A DNA stretch of 64,000 nucleotides from Natrinema salifodinae (GCF_900110455.1 NZ_FOIS01000001.1:1054001-1118000), one strand, 5' to 3'; shown: positions 17,212-26,035, counted from the first letter of the stretch. A program made the numbers and translations. Notes: a model not told the origin generated them from the sequence alone.

Positions 17212-17274
17212 ATGCCTCGACAGGAAAGTGCTCTCCGCCTGGTCACCGAGCGGACCGAAACGGAGGGGCAGTAG
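17212..17274 (+). CDS. 20-aa leader ORF abutting the DUF4157 gene
   Basis: ATG 17212 opens a 20-codon frame (MPRQESALRLVTERTETEGQ) whose TAG at 17272-17274 is directly followed by the ATG of the DUF4157 gene at 17275, with no gap. It starts 20-30 nt after the TATA-like block, so the transcript could begin at or near this ATG. It could be a leader peptide coupling translation, or simply a chance frame in a short 5' leader. Confidence 0.25.
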   Translation: MPRQESALRLVTERTETEGQ

Positions 17275-18468
17275 ATGGGATCGAAGAAGACACGCAAGCG
17301 AGCAGCGAAATCGTCGGAGAGTGCGACTGAGTCGACGCCAGTCCAGCGGACGGCGACTCACTCGAACGGGACGGTCTCGGGGTCGCAGGCGCAAGCGGCG
17401 AGTAGCGACCTGCCCGGGGTGGTCGACGTCCACGGACCGAATCCGGACGAGTTGTACGGCGGGAACCCGATGGCAGCGTGCGACGTCGGCGGGACCGCGC
17501 CGGCACCGACGCCCAGCGAATACAATATCCAGCGCGCTCTCAACGGGACCAACACGACCAAAGACGACGTCCCGGACACGGTTCTCGAAGTCCTCGGGCA
17601 GGGTGGCAAACCGCTCGAGATGCCGATCCAACGCGCCCTCGAAGAGCGCATGGATGCGGATTTTTCGAACGTCCGTATCCACACGGGCACGAAAGCCGCC
17701 GAGGCAGCGGACGCCATCGATGCGAAGGCGTTCACCTGCGGCACCGACATCGTGTTTAATTCCGGTGAGTACGCACCGAAGAGCCCGGAGGGGCAGTTCC
17801 TGCTGGCCCACGAGTTGGCCCACGTCCGCCAGCAGACCGGTGCGGCGATCAGCATGATGCCGAAGTCGAATGCCGATCTCGAGATCGATCCTGATCCGCA
17901 GTTAGAACGGGAAGCCGATGAAGCGGCGGCCGAAGCGCTGTCGGGTGATGGGCCGGTGGTTGTCAATCGGATGGGGGCGAACGTGCATATCCAGCGCACA
18001 GCGGAGAAGGCTGAAACGCTGCAAGCACAGATCGATGACCTCCAAGAGCAGATCGGACAGAATCAGGAGGGGATCACCAATAACCAAGACCGAATCAATG
18101 AGATAGAAGCAGGAGTCACCACGGGAGGTGAAACCGACGAGGGGTGGGTAAATCTCCTCGGAAAATCTGCCGGAAAAGGAACCGTCGGCGGATTAATCGG
18201 GGCAACCGTGTCAGCGATGACCGGAAACCCAGCCCCAGCCGTTACGGGATTCGTTAGCGGAGCCGCCTCTGATATCGGAAAAGCGATCTACGGTAAACTC
18301 TTCGAGAAGGGGAACAAGACGATCGCGGATCTCGAAATTCCGGATGCCGTCAAAGAAAAACTCGTCGAAGCGCAGGTTTCCGTCGAAGAATTCCTGCGAA
18401 ATTCCCCGTTTGGAGAATCCATGGAGAGAGCGCACAATAGTGAGCACATTGACGATACAAAATTCTAA
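17275..18468 (+). CDS. DUF4157 (eCIS core domain) protein, candidate cargo/effector
   Basis: The product is 397 aa. The N-terminal ~110 residues are disordered Ser/Thr/Ala-rich with IQRAL repeats. Residues ~115-185 form the DUF4157 domain: PIQRALEERMDADFSNVRIH, then AKAFTCGTDIVFNSGEYAPK and FLLAHELAHVRQQTG, with the zinc-protease-like HELAH. This domain marks cargo or effector proteins of eCIS. Then a predicted coiled coil (LQAQIDDLQEQIGQNQ, residues ~248-280) leads to a Gly/Ala-rich hydrophobic stretch (GTVGGLIGATVSAMTG, ~303-335) that could insert into membranes. Base composition drops to AT-rich after residue ~255, suggesting the C-terminus was acquired separately. A partner gene starts 9 bp after the stop. 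Toxin activity is an inference. Confidence 0.82.
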   Translation: MGSKKTRKRAAKSSESATESTPVQRTATHSNGTVSGSQAQAASSDLPGVVDVHGPNPDELYGGNPMAACDVGGTAPAPTPSEYNIQRALNGTNTTKDDVPDTVLEVLGQGGKPLEMPIQRALEERMDADFSNVRIHTGTKAAEAADAIDAKAFTCGTDIVFNSGEYAPKSPEGQFLLAHELAHVRQQTGAAISMMPKSNADLEIDPDPQLEREADEAAAEALSGDGPVVVNRMGANVHIQRTAEKAETLQAQIDDLQEQIGQNQEGITNNQDRINEIEAGVTTGGETDEGWVNLLGKSAGKGTVGGLIGATVSAMTGNPAPAVTGFVSGAASDIGKAIYGKLFEKGNKTIADLEIPDAVKEKLVEAQVSVEEFLRNSPFGESMERAHNSEHIDDTKF

Positions 18469-18477
18469 ATTGAGATC

Positions 18478-19446
18478 ATGGATGGGAAAATAATTGGTGA
18501 AGACGATGTTGATATCGGTGTAGGGATTTCCGACAATAACGGAGCTCAGCATCAAATAGAAATGCATAAGAAAAATGGAAAAATCTACGCTCACCAATGT
18601 GAGAACTATCCTGACAAAGTAGCCGATAGAACGCTGGAAGAAAACGAGTACAACGCACAGGCTCGAAAATTCGCCCAGTACTACGTCTATCTCGAGCGCG
18701 GGTACGACACGGTACGGCCGCGGCGAAACCACGCCGAGCGGATTAATGCGGCCCGCGTTGCTCTCGGAGCAGCCCCGCGAAGCGAGTTCAAGGAGCTCTG
18801 CGGGGACCTGTATTGGCAACTGCGAAGCCACTACGAGGACAGTGAGCGAATTATCGAGATCCCCGAAGCGGCAGCAAATCACCGGGCGGTCGTGTATCGA
18901 ACGAACGTCTATCTGGGCCTCGATCCAACCGAGACGGACCTGCACGAGGAAGCCACCGAGTTAGCGGCCACCTATGGACTGGACCGCCCCGATCGCTCGC
19001 TCTCGGAGCGTTCCGTGACGGACCTCTCTGCGAATACCCTCAACAACTGGGTCGCTTTCAGTCAGGATCTCGGGAGGCTGGCGGTCGAGAAAGAAGCGGA
19101 CCTTTCGGAGGGGTTGTACGTCGATGCAGTGTCGCCGGTGTACATGCAGTACCGCGACGCTGCTGGGAACGTCCACACGACCGATGTCGAGAATCCCTAC
19201 GAGCGCGACCCGGACACCCGGATCGAGATGCCGGTTGTCAACCCTGGATCACTCGACGAGTTTCAGGACTATATCAACTACCACCTGGCATGTCAGGTAC
19301 GCGATTCCTTCGTCCGAATGGGACTGGAGCCACCGGAACCGTTCCAGATCCTCGGACACGGCGATGTCAACTCCGCAATCCGGTACAAACGTCTGGATAT
19401 GTATCCGAATTACATTGATCCGGACGAAGAGACGGCGTTCGCCTAA
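18478..19446 (+). CDS. Unknown protein paired with the DUF4157 gene (effector half or partner)
   Basis: The product is 322 aa. The first ~60 codons are AT-rich (IEMHKKNGKIYAHQ, lysine-rich for a haloarchaeon). The rest returns abruptly to the GC-rich, acidic host pattern (FAQYYVYLERGYDTVRPRRN onward). The C-terminal part is helical with NYHLACQVRDSFVRMGLEP and ends RYKRLDMYPNYIDPDEETAF. There is no signal peptide, membrane helix or catalytic motif that I recognise. A 9-bp gap after the DUF4157 gene implies co-transcription. It could be an immunity protein, a cargo chaperone, or the displaced remainder of an older, longer DUF4157 protein whose middle was replaced. Confidence 0.7.
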   Translation: MDGKIIGEDDVDIGVGISDNNGAQHQIEMHKKNGKIYAHQCENYPDKVADRTLEENEYNAQARKFAQYYVYLERGYDTVRPRRNHAERINAARVALGAAPRSEFKELCGDLYWQLRSHYEDSERIIEIPEAAANHRAVVYRTNVYLGLDPTETDLHEEATELAATYGLDRPDRSLSERSVTDLSANTLNNWVAFSQDLGRLAVEKEADLSEGLYVDAVSPVYMQYRDAAGNVHTTDVENPYERDPDTRIEMPVVNPGSLDEFQDYINYHLACQVRDSFVRMGLEPPEPFQILGHGDVNSAIRYKRLDMYPNYIDPDEETAFA

Positions 19447-19762
19447 GCAGCGGTACGGGCCGTCTATAATATCGTCGTCTCATCGCCGACAGTCTGGATA
19501 ACCCGTAGTCGAACGTGGAAGTAGCGTTGACCGTTCGAGCGCGGACGGGCCACGAAGATGGAGCTGAGTTCAGTTTTCGGATCAACGATTCGCGATCTGA
19601 CGGTGTGGTCACGGTGAGCACCGAGAGGTTCGGTGCCTCGCAATCGGACGCCGAGATGACGCCGTGACGGCGGGACGTTCGGGGCGATTGACCCCCGTCC
19701 CTGCTCGGGAAATCGCGATCGGTGCGACGCGGCGAGCGCGACCGCAATCCGCTCTCGTCCGT
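19447..19762. other. Island right border, no confident gene
   Basis: This is 316 bp between convergent genes. A TATA-like TATAATATC lies at about 19465-19473. A 50-codon frame from GTG 19515 to TGA 19665-19667 (VEVALTVRARTGHEDGAEFS at its start) has a haloarchaeal amino-acid mix and could be a gene remnant, but it has no recognised match. No repeats or insertion-sequence ends were seen. Confidence 0.4.
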
Positions 19763-21250
19763 CTAGAGGATCAGCAGGAGCCCGCCCACGACAGCCGAGA
19801 CGTACAGCGTGATGACCGCGGCGTACGTCGCGTACTCGCGCCAGTCGAACCCCGCCATCGAGAGGATCCCGGCGAACAGGAACCCGAGCCAGAGGTTCGA
19901 GACGCCGGCCGCGTACATTACCGCGACGAGCGCGGGCACCGGATCGCCGCCGGCCGCGACCGCCTGGCTCAGGAGCACCCAGACCGAGCCCGGATCGGGG
20001 ACGGCCAGGCCGAGCGCGAACGCGACGACGTACGAGGCGACGGCGGGGACGCCGGTGGCGGCGAGGGCATCGCCGATCGGGCCGTACAGGTCCGCTTCCG
20101 AGAGCAGCGAGACGACGCCCGCGTAGAACAGGAACGGGATCGCCACGTGGGTGGCCCACCGCGTCGCGTCTCGGGTCTTCGACTTGAACGCCATCGGCGG
20201 CCCCTGGACCGCCAGGCCGACGATCATCAGCGTGAAGGCGAGCCACGGCAGGGTCAAGGCACCGCCCGTTGCGAAGTGCCACCCCGCCGACGCCAGACCG
20301 ACGGCGGCTGCGAGGAGGCTGATGCTCTCGGCGTTCTCGAGGCGGTCGCCCAGTTCCCACGACTCCTCGCTGCGGGCCGGCGCGTAGTGGTCGAGCGTCT
20401 CGGCGATCGAGCCCGCCAGAATCCGGTTTCGCTCGTCGAGTTCCGCGACGTCGGCCTCGTCGCTCGGCGCCAGGGCGGCCAGAACGAGCGGGATCGTGAC
20501 CACGAGGACCGCGCTCGCGAGGAGGTTCGCCGGATGGAGGACGAACTCGGACATCGCGATGGTCCCGACCTCGTCGGCCATGACATTCGCCAGGCCGCTC
20601 CGATCAGCGAGCAACAGCGCACCCGGGCTGGTGGGGCCCTGGTTCGCGACGACGAGCGCCGACAGGCCGCCGGTGAGCACGAGCGGGTAGTGGATCGCGG
20701 TGCCGTGCTCGCGGGCGCGTTCACAGAGCGCCTGGCCGACGAGGATTCCGCCGATGAGGCCCAACGCCCAGTTGAGCCAGCCCAGCAGGAGCGAGACGAA
20801 CGCGGTCGCGACGATCGCGCCCCGCTGGCTCGTCGGGAGGACGGCCGCGAGCCGGTCGAACGCCGCGCCGACGCGGGGCGACTCGACGACCGTCGCGGAG
20901 AGCAGCCAGAAGAGAAGCAGGAACATCTGCAGGGAGAAGAAGTCGTAGAAGCCGGTGCCGAACAGTTCGAGTTGGGTCAGCGGGTCGAGGACGGGCGCGG
21001 TGACGAGCAGCGCCAGGACCGCCAGCAGCAGCCCCGCGACGAGCGAGTCGGGGAAGTACTTTCCGAAGGCGGGGACGAACGGCGTTCGGTCGGCATCGGT
21101 CGTCGCCGCGAGATCGCGGCCGGTCGCGGCGGGGGTGCCGCCGTCGGTGTCGACGGGACGGTCGCGGGTGTGGTCGTCGGTGTCGTGATCGCGAGCGTCG
21201 GGATCCGAATCGGACGCGGCGTCGGCGGGGGAGTGGGAGTCGCCGGCCAT
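19763..21250 (-). CDS. atoE: AtoE-type short-chain fatty acid transporter, copy 2
   Basis: ATG 21250 gives 495 aa, an acidic disordered leader of ~60 residues and then about 12 hydrophobic spans. FGKYFPDSLVAGLLLAVLAL, FWLLSATVVESP, GWLNWALGLIGGILVGQAL and VVANQGPTSPGALLLAD follow the TIGR00366/AtoE order (membrane carriers for short-chain fatty acids, probably proton- or sodium-coupled). The frame is open further upstream, but that stretch lies inside the preceding paralogue. It starts 5 bp after the stop of that paralogue, so the two are one operon. The leader is much longer than in the neighbour, and the sequences have diverged well beyond a recent duplication. Confidence 0.8.
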   Translation of the reverse strand: MAGDSHSPADAASDSDPDARDHDTDDHTRDRPVDTDGGTPAATGRDLAATTDADRTPFVPAFGKYFPDSLVAGLLLAVLALLVTAPVLDPLTQLELFGTGFYDFFSLQMFLLLFWLLSATVVESPRVGAAFDRLAAVLPTSQRGAIVATAFVSLLLGWLNWALGLIGGILVGQALCERAREHGTAIHYPLVLTGGLSALVVANQGPTSPGALLLADRSGLANVMADEVGTIAMSEFVLHPANLLASAVLVVTIPLVLAALAPSDEADVAELDERNRILAGSIAETLDHYAPARSEESWELGDRLENAESISLLAAAVGLASAGWHFATGGALTLPWLAFTLMIVGLAVQGPPMAFKSKTRDATRWATHVAIPFLFYAGVVSLLSEADLYGPIGDALAATGVPAVASYVVAFALGLAVPDPGSVWVLLSQAVAAGGDPVPALVAVMYAAGVSNLWLGFLFAGILSMAGFDWREYATYAAVITLYVSAVVGGLLLIL

Positions 21251-21255
21251 CGCGA

Positions 21256-22689
21256 TCACCCGAGTACCCCCATCAGGAGTGCGCCGCCGCCCATCACGAC
21301 GCCGACGAAGATGAACAGGACGGCGACGTAGCCCATCATATCGCGGATGGTCAGCCCGGCGATCCCAAGCACCGGGATGGCCCAGAACGGCTGGATCATG
21401 TTCGTCCATTGGTCGCCCATCGCGAACGCGATCAGCATATGATTCATCCGGGTGCCTGCGATCTGCTGCGTGGCCGACGCGTAGATCTCGCCCATCACGG
21501 TCCACTGGCCGCCACCGGAGGGGACGAAGAAGTTGACGACGCCGCCCGAGACGAACACCAGCAGGTACCAGGTCGTCTCGGTCGCGTGCTGGGCGGCGGT
21601 CTCCGCGATTAATTCGACCAGGCCCGAGTAGACCATGATGCCCATGATGCCGCCGTAGAACTGGAACTGGATGATGATCTGGCTGGCCCCTTCGATCGCC
21701 TCGCGGAACACGTCGACGTAACTGCGCAGCGAGCAGTGCGCGAGGAAGCCGAGGCCGAACATCGCGGAGATGAGGACGTTGATGTTGAGCACGTCCATGA
21801 ACGGCTCCGTCGCGAATAGGTGGCCGAGGTAGGCCCAGATGAGCAGGCCGGTGGCGACACAGATCGCGGTGCTATCGAGCAGGAAGGCCTTCGGCCGCGA
21901 GTCCCGCAGTCGGTGGGGCGCCGCGGTCGCGGGTTCGGCCTCCCCACCGTCGGCGGCGGTCTCGCGGGCGGCCCGGAGCGTCTCCTCGGGAACGGTCGTG
22001 ACGTTCTCCCGCTCGGGCGCCATCAGCGGCATCAGTACCACGACGACCGCGACCACGCAGGCGACCAACAACAGGTTGAACGGGTGGAAGATCGTCTCCG
22101 AGACGGGGATCACGCCCATCGTCTCCTCGGCGAAGTGGCCGTCGGTCGCGACGAGCAACAGCGAGGCGGCCGACAGCCCCTGGTGCCACGGGAGCAGCCC
22201 CGCGTAGGCGGCCGCGACCAGCAGCGGGTAGTGGACGTCGACGTCCTTTTCGGCCATCGAGATGCCGACCTCCCGCGCGAGGATCGCGCCGGCGATCAGG
22301 ACGACGCCCCAGTGAAAGAGCCCCAGCAGTTGGCCGCACAGGGCCACGACGAACACTGCCCCGGTCTGGCTGTCCGGGACCGCCGCGATCCGCCGGAGGA
22401 CGCGTTTCACCGGTGGCGAGTCCGCGAGTGCCCACCCGGTCAGCAGCGCCAGCGTGGACTGCGTCGAGAACGTGATGACCTCCCAGAAGCCCTCGCCCCA
22501 GTGGGCCGCGACGGCGCCTGGCCCGGTGTCGGTGACGACGACCGCGATGACCATTGTCAGGAAGGTCAACAGGAGTGCGAAGATGAACGCGTCGGGCAGA
22601 TAGCGTTTGACTACCTCACTCGCGACGTCGCCGAGGCGGGTGAAAAAGCCGCGGACTGGGCCCCGCTCGCTTGACGCGGGTGCGCTCAT
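21256..22689 (-). CDS. atoE: AtoE-type short-chain fatty acid transporter, copy 1
   Basis: The product is 477 aa with ~12 membrane spans. RYLPDAFIFALLLTFLTMVI, EGFWEVITFSTQSTLALLTG, LFHWGVVLIAGAILAREVGI and HYPLLVAAAYAGLLPWHQGL match the AtoE family closely, and FFVPSGGGQWTVMGEI near residue 395 is its most conserved motif. A cytoplasmic acidic loop lies near residues 225-260. It is the first gene of a two-gene minus-strand operon. Upstream (22780-22802) is an inverted repeat that may be its operator. Substrate assignment (acetoacetate/butyrate class) is from the family only. Confidence 0.87.
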   Translation of the reverse strand: MSAPASSERGPVRGFFTRLGDVASEVVKRYLPDAFIFALLLTFLTMVIAVVVTDTGPGAVAAHWGEGFWEVITFSTQSTLALLTGWALADSPPVKRVLRRIAAVPDSQTGAVFVVALCGQLLGLFHWGVVLIAGAILAREVGISMAEKDVDVHYPLLVAAAYAGLLPWHQGLSAASLLLVATDGHFAEETMGVIPVSETIFHPFNLLLVACVVAVVVVLMPLMAPERENVTTVPEETLRAARETAADGGEAEPATAAPHRLRDSRPKAFLLDSTAICVATGLLIWAYLGHLFATEPFMDVLNINVLISAMFGLGFLAHCSLRSYVDVFREAIEGASQIIIQFQFYGGIMGIMVYSGLVELIAETAAQHATETTWYLLVFVSGGVVNFFVPSGGGQWTVMGEIYASATQQIAGTRMNHMLIAFAMGDQWTNMIQPFWAIPVLGIAGLTIRDMMGYVAVLFIFVGVVMGGGALLMGVLG

Positions 22690-22779
22690 CGTTTGCCTCG
22701 TCGCCCTCGCCGGAGCCGTTCCCGATCGACGCGCAGTTTCGGAGCCGATAGCTGTCGCTGAACGCTGTTTCCCGCTGTC

Positions 22780-22802
22780 ATATACACCTTACATGCGTAT
22801 AT
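22780..22802. promoter_or_regulatory. Inverted repeat ATATAC-N11-GTATAT between atoE and gshA
   Basis: Perfect 6-bp arms at 22780-22785 and 22797-22802 surround an 11-nt spacer in the divergent intergenic region, about 90 nt before the atoE start and 185 nt before gshA. The arms also look like TATA elements, so it may be a promoter, an operator or both. A separate TATA-like GTATTTATC around 22956-22964 is well placed for a leaderless gshA transcript. Confidence 0.4.
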
Positions 22803-22986
22803 AGCCGGACGGAAAAAGGCTGGTCCAAAGTAATTTGCAACTTGTCGGTACGTCGGGCCGCCGGGGCACGAGCGCTCAGCTCTCCGGTCCAGCGCGTCGG
22901 TCGGGCGATGCCGCCGTTGCGCTGGATCCGGCCGAGGAGTTCCGAGTCCAAACCGTATTTATCGCCGCGGCCAAAAGGGGAGCACG

Positions 22987-24069
22987 ATGGAACGCGGGTC
23001 GCGGGAATCGTTTACGCGCATGGGGACGCTGGGGATCGAAGAGGAGTGTTTCGTCGTCGACGAGACCGGCCGCCCCACCAGCGGGACCGACGAACTCGTC
23101 TACGAGCACGAGCCGCCCGAACTCCTCGAGGACCGTCTGGACCACGAACTGTTCAAATTCGTCATCGAAACCCAGACGCCGCTGATCGAGAACCCGAGCG
23201 ACGCCCGCGAGTCCCTGCTTGCGGTCCGCCAGGCGCTGGTCGACCACGCCGAGGAGCACGGCTATCGGATCGCCGCCGCCGGACTCCACCCGCTCGCAAA
23301 GTGGCGCGAACTCGAACACGCCGAGAAACCCCGCTATCGCGCCCAACTCGACCGGATCCAGTACCCGCAACACCGCAACACGACCGCCGGCGTCCACGTC
23401 CACGTCGGCGTCGACGACGCCGACAAGGCGGTCTGGATCGCCAACGAACTGCGGTGGTACGTCCCGATCATGCTCGCGCTCTCGGCGAACTCGCCGTACT
23501 GGAACGGGTTCGACACCGGGCTCCAATCGGCGCGCGCGAAGATCTTCGAGGCCCTGCCGAACACCGGGATGCCGACCTATTTCGAGGACTTCGAGGCGTT
23601 CGACCGGTTCGAACGCCGGATGCTCGAGACGGAGTCGATTAACGACCGCGGCGAACTCTGGTACGACGTCCGCCCCCACACCGCCCACGGCACCGTCGAA
23701 CTCCGCACGCCGGACGGCCAGGCCGACCCGGACGTCGTGATGGCCTTCGTCGAGTACGCCCACGCGCTGGTCGAGGCGTTAGCCGAGGAGTACGAGGACG
23801 GCGCGGACGGCTACCGGCACCGCCGGGAACTGCTCGACGAGAACAAGTGGCGAGCGCTTCGGTACGGGCAGGACGCCTCCTTCATCTCCCGCGACCTCGA
23901 GTCCACCGTCGACTTAGGCGAGGTCGTCGACCGGGAGTGCGAGCGGCTCGGGATCGACGGGATCAAGCGCGTCTACGAGCGCGAAAGTGGCGCGAATCGC
24001 CAGCGCCGGTTGCTCGAAGAGGTGGGGCCGGACGCGCTCTGTGAATCGCTGTTCCTGCAGACGGAGTGA
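22987..24069 (+). CDS. gshA: Glutamate-cysteine ligase (gamma-glutamylcysteine synthetase)
   Basis: The enzyme joins glutamate and cysteine with ATP to give gamma-glutamylcysteine, the main low-molecular-weight thiol of haloarchaea, which lack glutathione. The 360-aa protein is of the GCS2 carboxylate-amine-ligase class: [12 protein letters not shown] (residues ~15-26) is the metal/ATP-binding start, with [35 protein letters not shown] and [20 protein letters not shown] in the expected order. The length matches known haloarchaeal GshA. A TATA-like element ~25-30 nt before the ATG supports the start. A winged-helix gene follows 117 bp downstream on the same strand. Confidence 0.93.
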   Translation: MERGSRESFTRMGTLGIEEECFVVDETGRPTSGTDELVYEHEPPELLEDRLDHELFKFVIETQTPLIENPSDARESLLAVRQALVDHAEEHGYRIAAAGLHPLAKWRELEHAEKPRYRAQLDRIQYPQHRNTTAGVHVHVGVDDADKAVWIANELRWYVPIMLALSANSPYWNGFDTGLQSARAKIFEALPNTGMPTYFEDFEAFDRFERRMLETESINDRGELWYDVRPHTAHGTVELRTPDGQADPDVVMAFVEYAHALVEALAEEYEDGADGYRHRRELLDENKWRALRYGQDASFISRDLESTVDLGEVVDRECERLGIDGIKRVYERESGANRQRRLLEEVGPDALCESLFLQTE

Positions 24070-24186
24070 GCGTCCGACCGCCGGACGGCCTGAAACACTC
24101 GATCTTCTCGACCCCCGATTCGTCCGACTTCTGACTGCCGCAAAGGTTTAACTCCGCGCGAAGCCTCGTCCTGCACGAGTCGCCAC

Positions 24187-24888
24187 ATGAGTTCCGACGA
24201 CACCGACGAGCGCCCAATCGACGCGGGGGACGGAGACGAATCGCTCGAGGGACCCGACGACGCCGTCGACGGTGAGCCCGACCGCAACCCCGCGGTCGAG
24301 GAGCTCGATCAGCGGATCGTCGACCTGCTCTCGTGGATCCTCGACACTGAAACGCGCGCGAAAATCTACGTGTACCTGCTGGCCAATCCCGGGAGCACCT
24401 CCGAGGAGGTCGCCAAGGGGACTGGCCTCTACCCCAGCACCGTCCGAGAGGCGCTGGCGGAGCTCCACGAGGAGGGCCGCGTCACACGGGAGAAACGCGC
24501 CAACGAGGGCGCCGGCAACAATCCTTACGAGTACACGGCGATCCAGCCCAGCGACCTCGTCGGCGGCGTCGTCGACCAGGTCCAGCAGGAACTGAACACC
24601 ATCTTCACGCTCGACCGCGTCCTCGACCGGGAGGACCGCGAGTCCCCGGCCGAACTCGAGGAGGACGTCGAACCGGTGAAGATCACCGTCGACGACACCG
24701 CGCCGACGATCGGCGACGAGTCCGAATCCGCTGCCGCCACCGACTCCGAACCGGACCCGGATCGCGACGCCGAGCCCGTCGAGTTCGAGGACGACATGGA
24801 GATCGAGACCGTCGACACGGAATCCGAGTCCGAGTCCGAATCGGACAAAGACGAATTCGACTCCGAAAGCTCCGAACCGGACGACTAA
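24187..24888 (+). CDS. Winged-helix (TrmB/ArsR-like) transcriptional regulator
   Basis: The product is 233 aa. Residues ~45-115 form a winged helix: LLSWILDTETRAKIYVYLLA, then NPGSTSEEVAKGTGLYPSTV as the turn and recognition helix, and a wing ending NPYEYTAIQ. A helix follows (VVDQVQQELNTIFTLDRVLD) that may dimerise. Both termini are acidic and disordered; the tail ends in a Ser-Glu repeat (ESESESESD). It may regulate gshA, which precedes it, or act elsewhere. The ligand is unknown. Confidence 0.8.
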   Translation: MSSDDTDERPIDAGDGDESLEGPDDAVDGEPDRNPAVEELDQRIVDLLSWILDTETRAKIYVYLLANPGSTSEEVAKGTGLYPSTVREALAELHEEGRVTREKRANEGAGNNPYEYTAIQPSDLVGGVVDQVQQELNTIFTLDRVLDREDRESPAELEEDVEPVKITVDDTAPTIGDESESAAATDSEPDPDRDAEPVEFEDDMEIETVDTESESESESDKDEFDSESSEPDD

Positions 24889-24919
24889 CCGGAGTCGCAC
24901 CCGCTCACCGTCGCGCTCG

Positions 24920-26035
24920 TCACTCCTCGGGTTCGAGGATCGCAGGCCGCTCCAGTACCAGGTCTCGGTCGACTGCTTCGACGGTCGTCGTCGGCCAGCG
25001 GCCCGTCGCCGTCAGCACTTCGATTTCGTCGTCCGTGACGAGTGCGGTGTCTTCACTTTTCGCGCCCTGAACCGTCGGGTTCCAGGCGTAGGCCATCGGT
25101 TCCTCGACCGGCGCGTCGTGATCGGGCGTGGCGATCCACTCCCGACCCGCGAAGCCGGCAGCCCCGCCCTGATGGTGGTTCTCCCACTCGCCCTCGTAGC
25201 CGACGGCGGCGTAAGCATCCTGAATGGCGGCGAAGACGTCGCCGGCGGTGCCGTTGGTGTTCTCCGAGTCGGTGGCCGCGTCCCGCGTCGCCGCGAGCGC
25301 CGTCGCCTCGACGCGAGCGGCCGCCTGGTGGCGCTCCGCGAGCCAGGCCGGCGGATCGAAGGCGACGGTCCGAGTACAGCTCGCGTGGAGGCCGGCCCGT
25401 TCGGCGGTCACCGAGAGGAGGGCGTAGTCGCCGATTTCGGCCTCGGTCGGCGTGTAGTGACGATATCGCTGAGCGCGCTCTGCCCCGCCGACGAGGACGA
25501 CGGGCGCCTCGATGTCGCGGGCCGAGAGAGCGACCCGGAGGGCTGCGGCGACCTCGAGTTCCGTATCCTCGCGGCGCAGCTCCCGACAGACCGACTCGAC
25601 GGCGGCGGCCGTCTCGCGTCCGAGATCGCGGTACCGCTCGCGGTCGCGTTCGGTCAGCGGCTGGCGCAGCGCCGTCGGGTCGACGCGCTCGAGCTCCGGG
25701 ACGTCGATATCGGCGGCAGCCCGCTCGTCGCTCCCGACGCGGTCGGCGATGGCCTCGGCAAGCGACGAGGCGTGCCAGGCGAACCGCTCGACCGAAATCT
25801 CGTCCGTATCGAGATCCGGCAGTTCCTCCGCGAGGATGCGGTCGGCTTCGATGTTGTTCGTCAGGAGCGTCGGCTCGCTCCCGTCGTAGCCGATCGCGGC
25901 GACGCCGGCGTCGCCCTCGCGATCGACGACGTTGTCGCCGCCGGTCAGCCAGGCGAAGGAGTTCGGGCGCGCGAACCAGACCGAGTCGAGTCCGTTCGAC
26001 TCGAGGTACGTCTCGAGTCGTTCACGTTTGTCCAT
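24920..26035 (-). CDS. M24 (pita-bread) family peptidase-like protein, Xaa-Pro aminopeptidase type
   Basis: ATG 26035 gives 371 aa; earlier in-frame codons would add a basic, non-haloarchaeal leader. The N-terminal creatinase-like domain (VWFARPNSFAWLTGGDNVVD) is followed by the pita-bread domain (YEGEWENHHQGGAAGFAGRE and WNPTVQGAKSEDTALV). The usual metal ligands of active M24 enzymes (two Asp, a His and two Glu in fixed motifs) are not all evident: HHQGG is present but the Asp pair is replaced by a LLSVTAERAGLHASCTRTVA segment. It may therefore bind rather than cleave peptides. It is convergent with the regulator gene. Confidence 0.75.
   Translation of the reverse strand: MDKRERLETYLESNGLDSVWFARPNSFAWLTGGDNVVDREGDAGVAAIGYDGSEPTLLTNNIEADRILAEELPDLDTDEISVERFAWHASSLAEAIADRVGSDERAAADIDVPELERVDPTALRQPLTERDRERYRDLGRETAAAVESVCRELRREDTELEVAAALRVALSARDIEAPVVLVGGAERAQRYRHYTPTEAEIGDYALLSVTAERAGLHASCTRTVAFDPPAWLAERHQAAARVEATALAATRDAATDSENTNGTAGDVFAAIQDAYAAVGYEGEWENHHQGGAAGFAGREWIATPDHDAPVEEPMAYAWNPTVQGAKSEDTALVTDDEIEVLTATGRWPTTTVEAVDRDLVLERPAILEPEE

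Noticed and set aside
19664-21331. 555-codon plus-strand open frame opposite the AtoE genes
   Set aside because: Arg/Asp/Gly-rich low-complexity translation with no domain; it is the antisense of a clear membrane transporter with strong family motifs.
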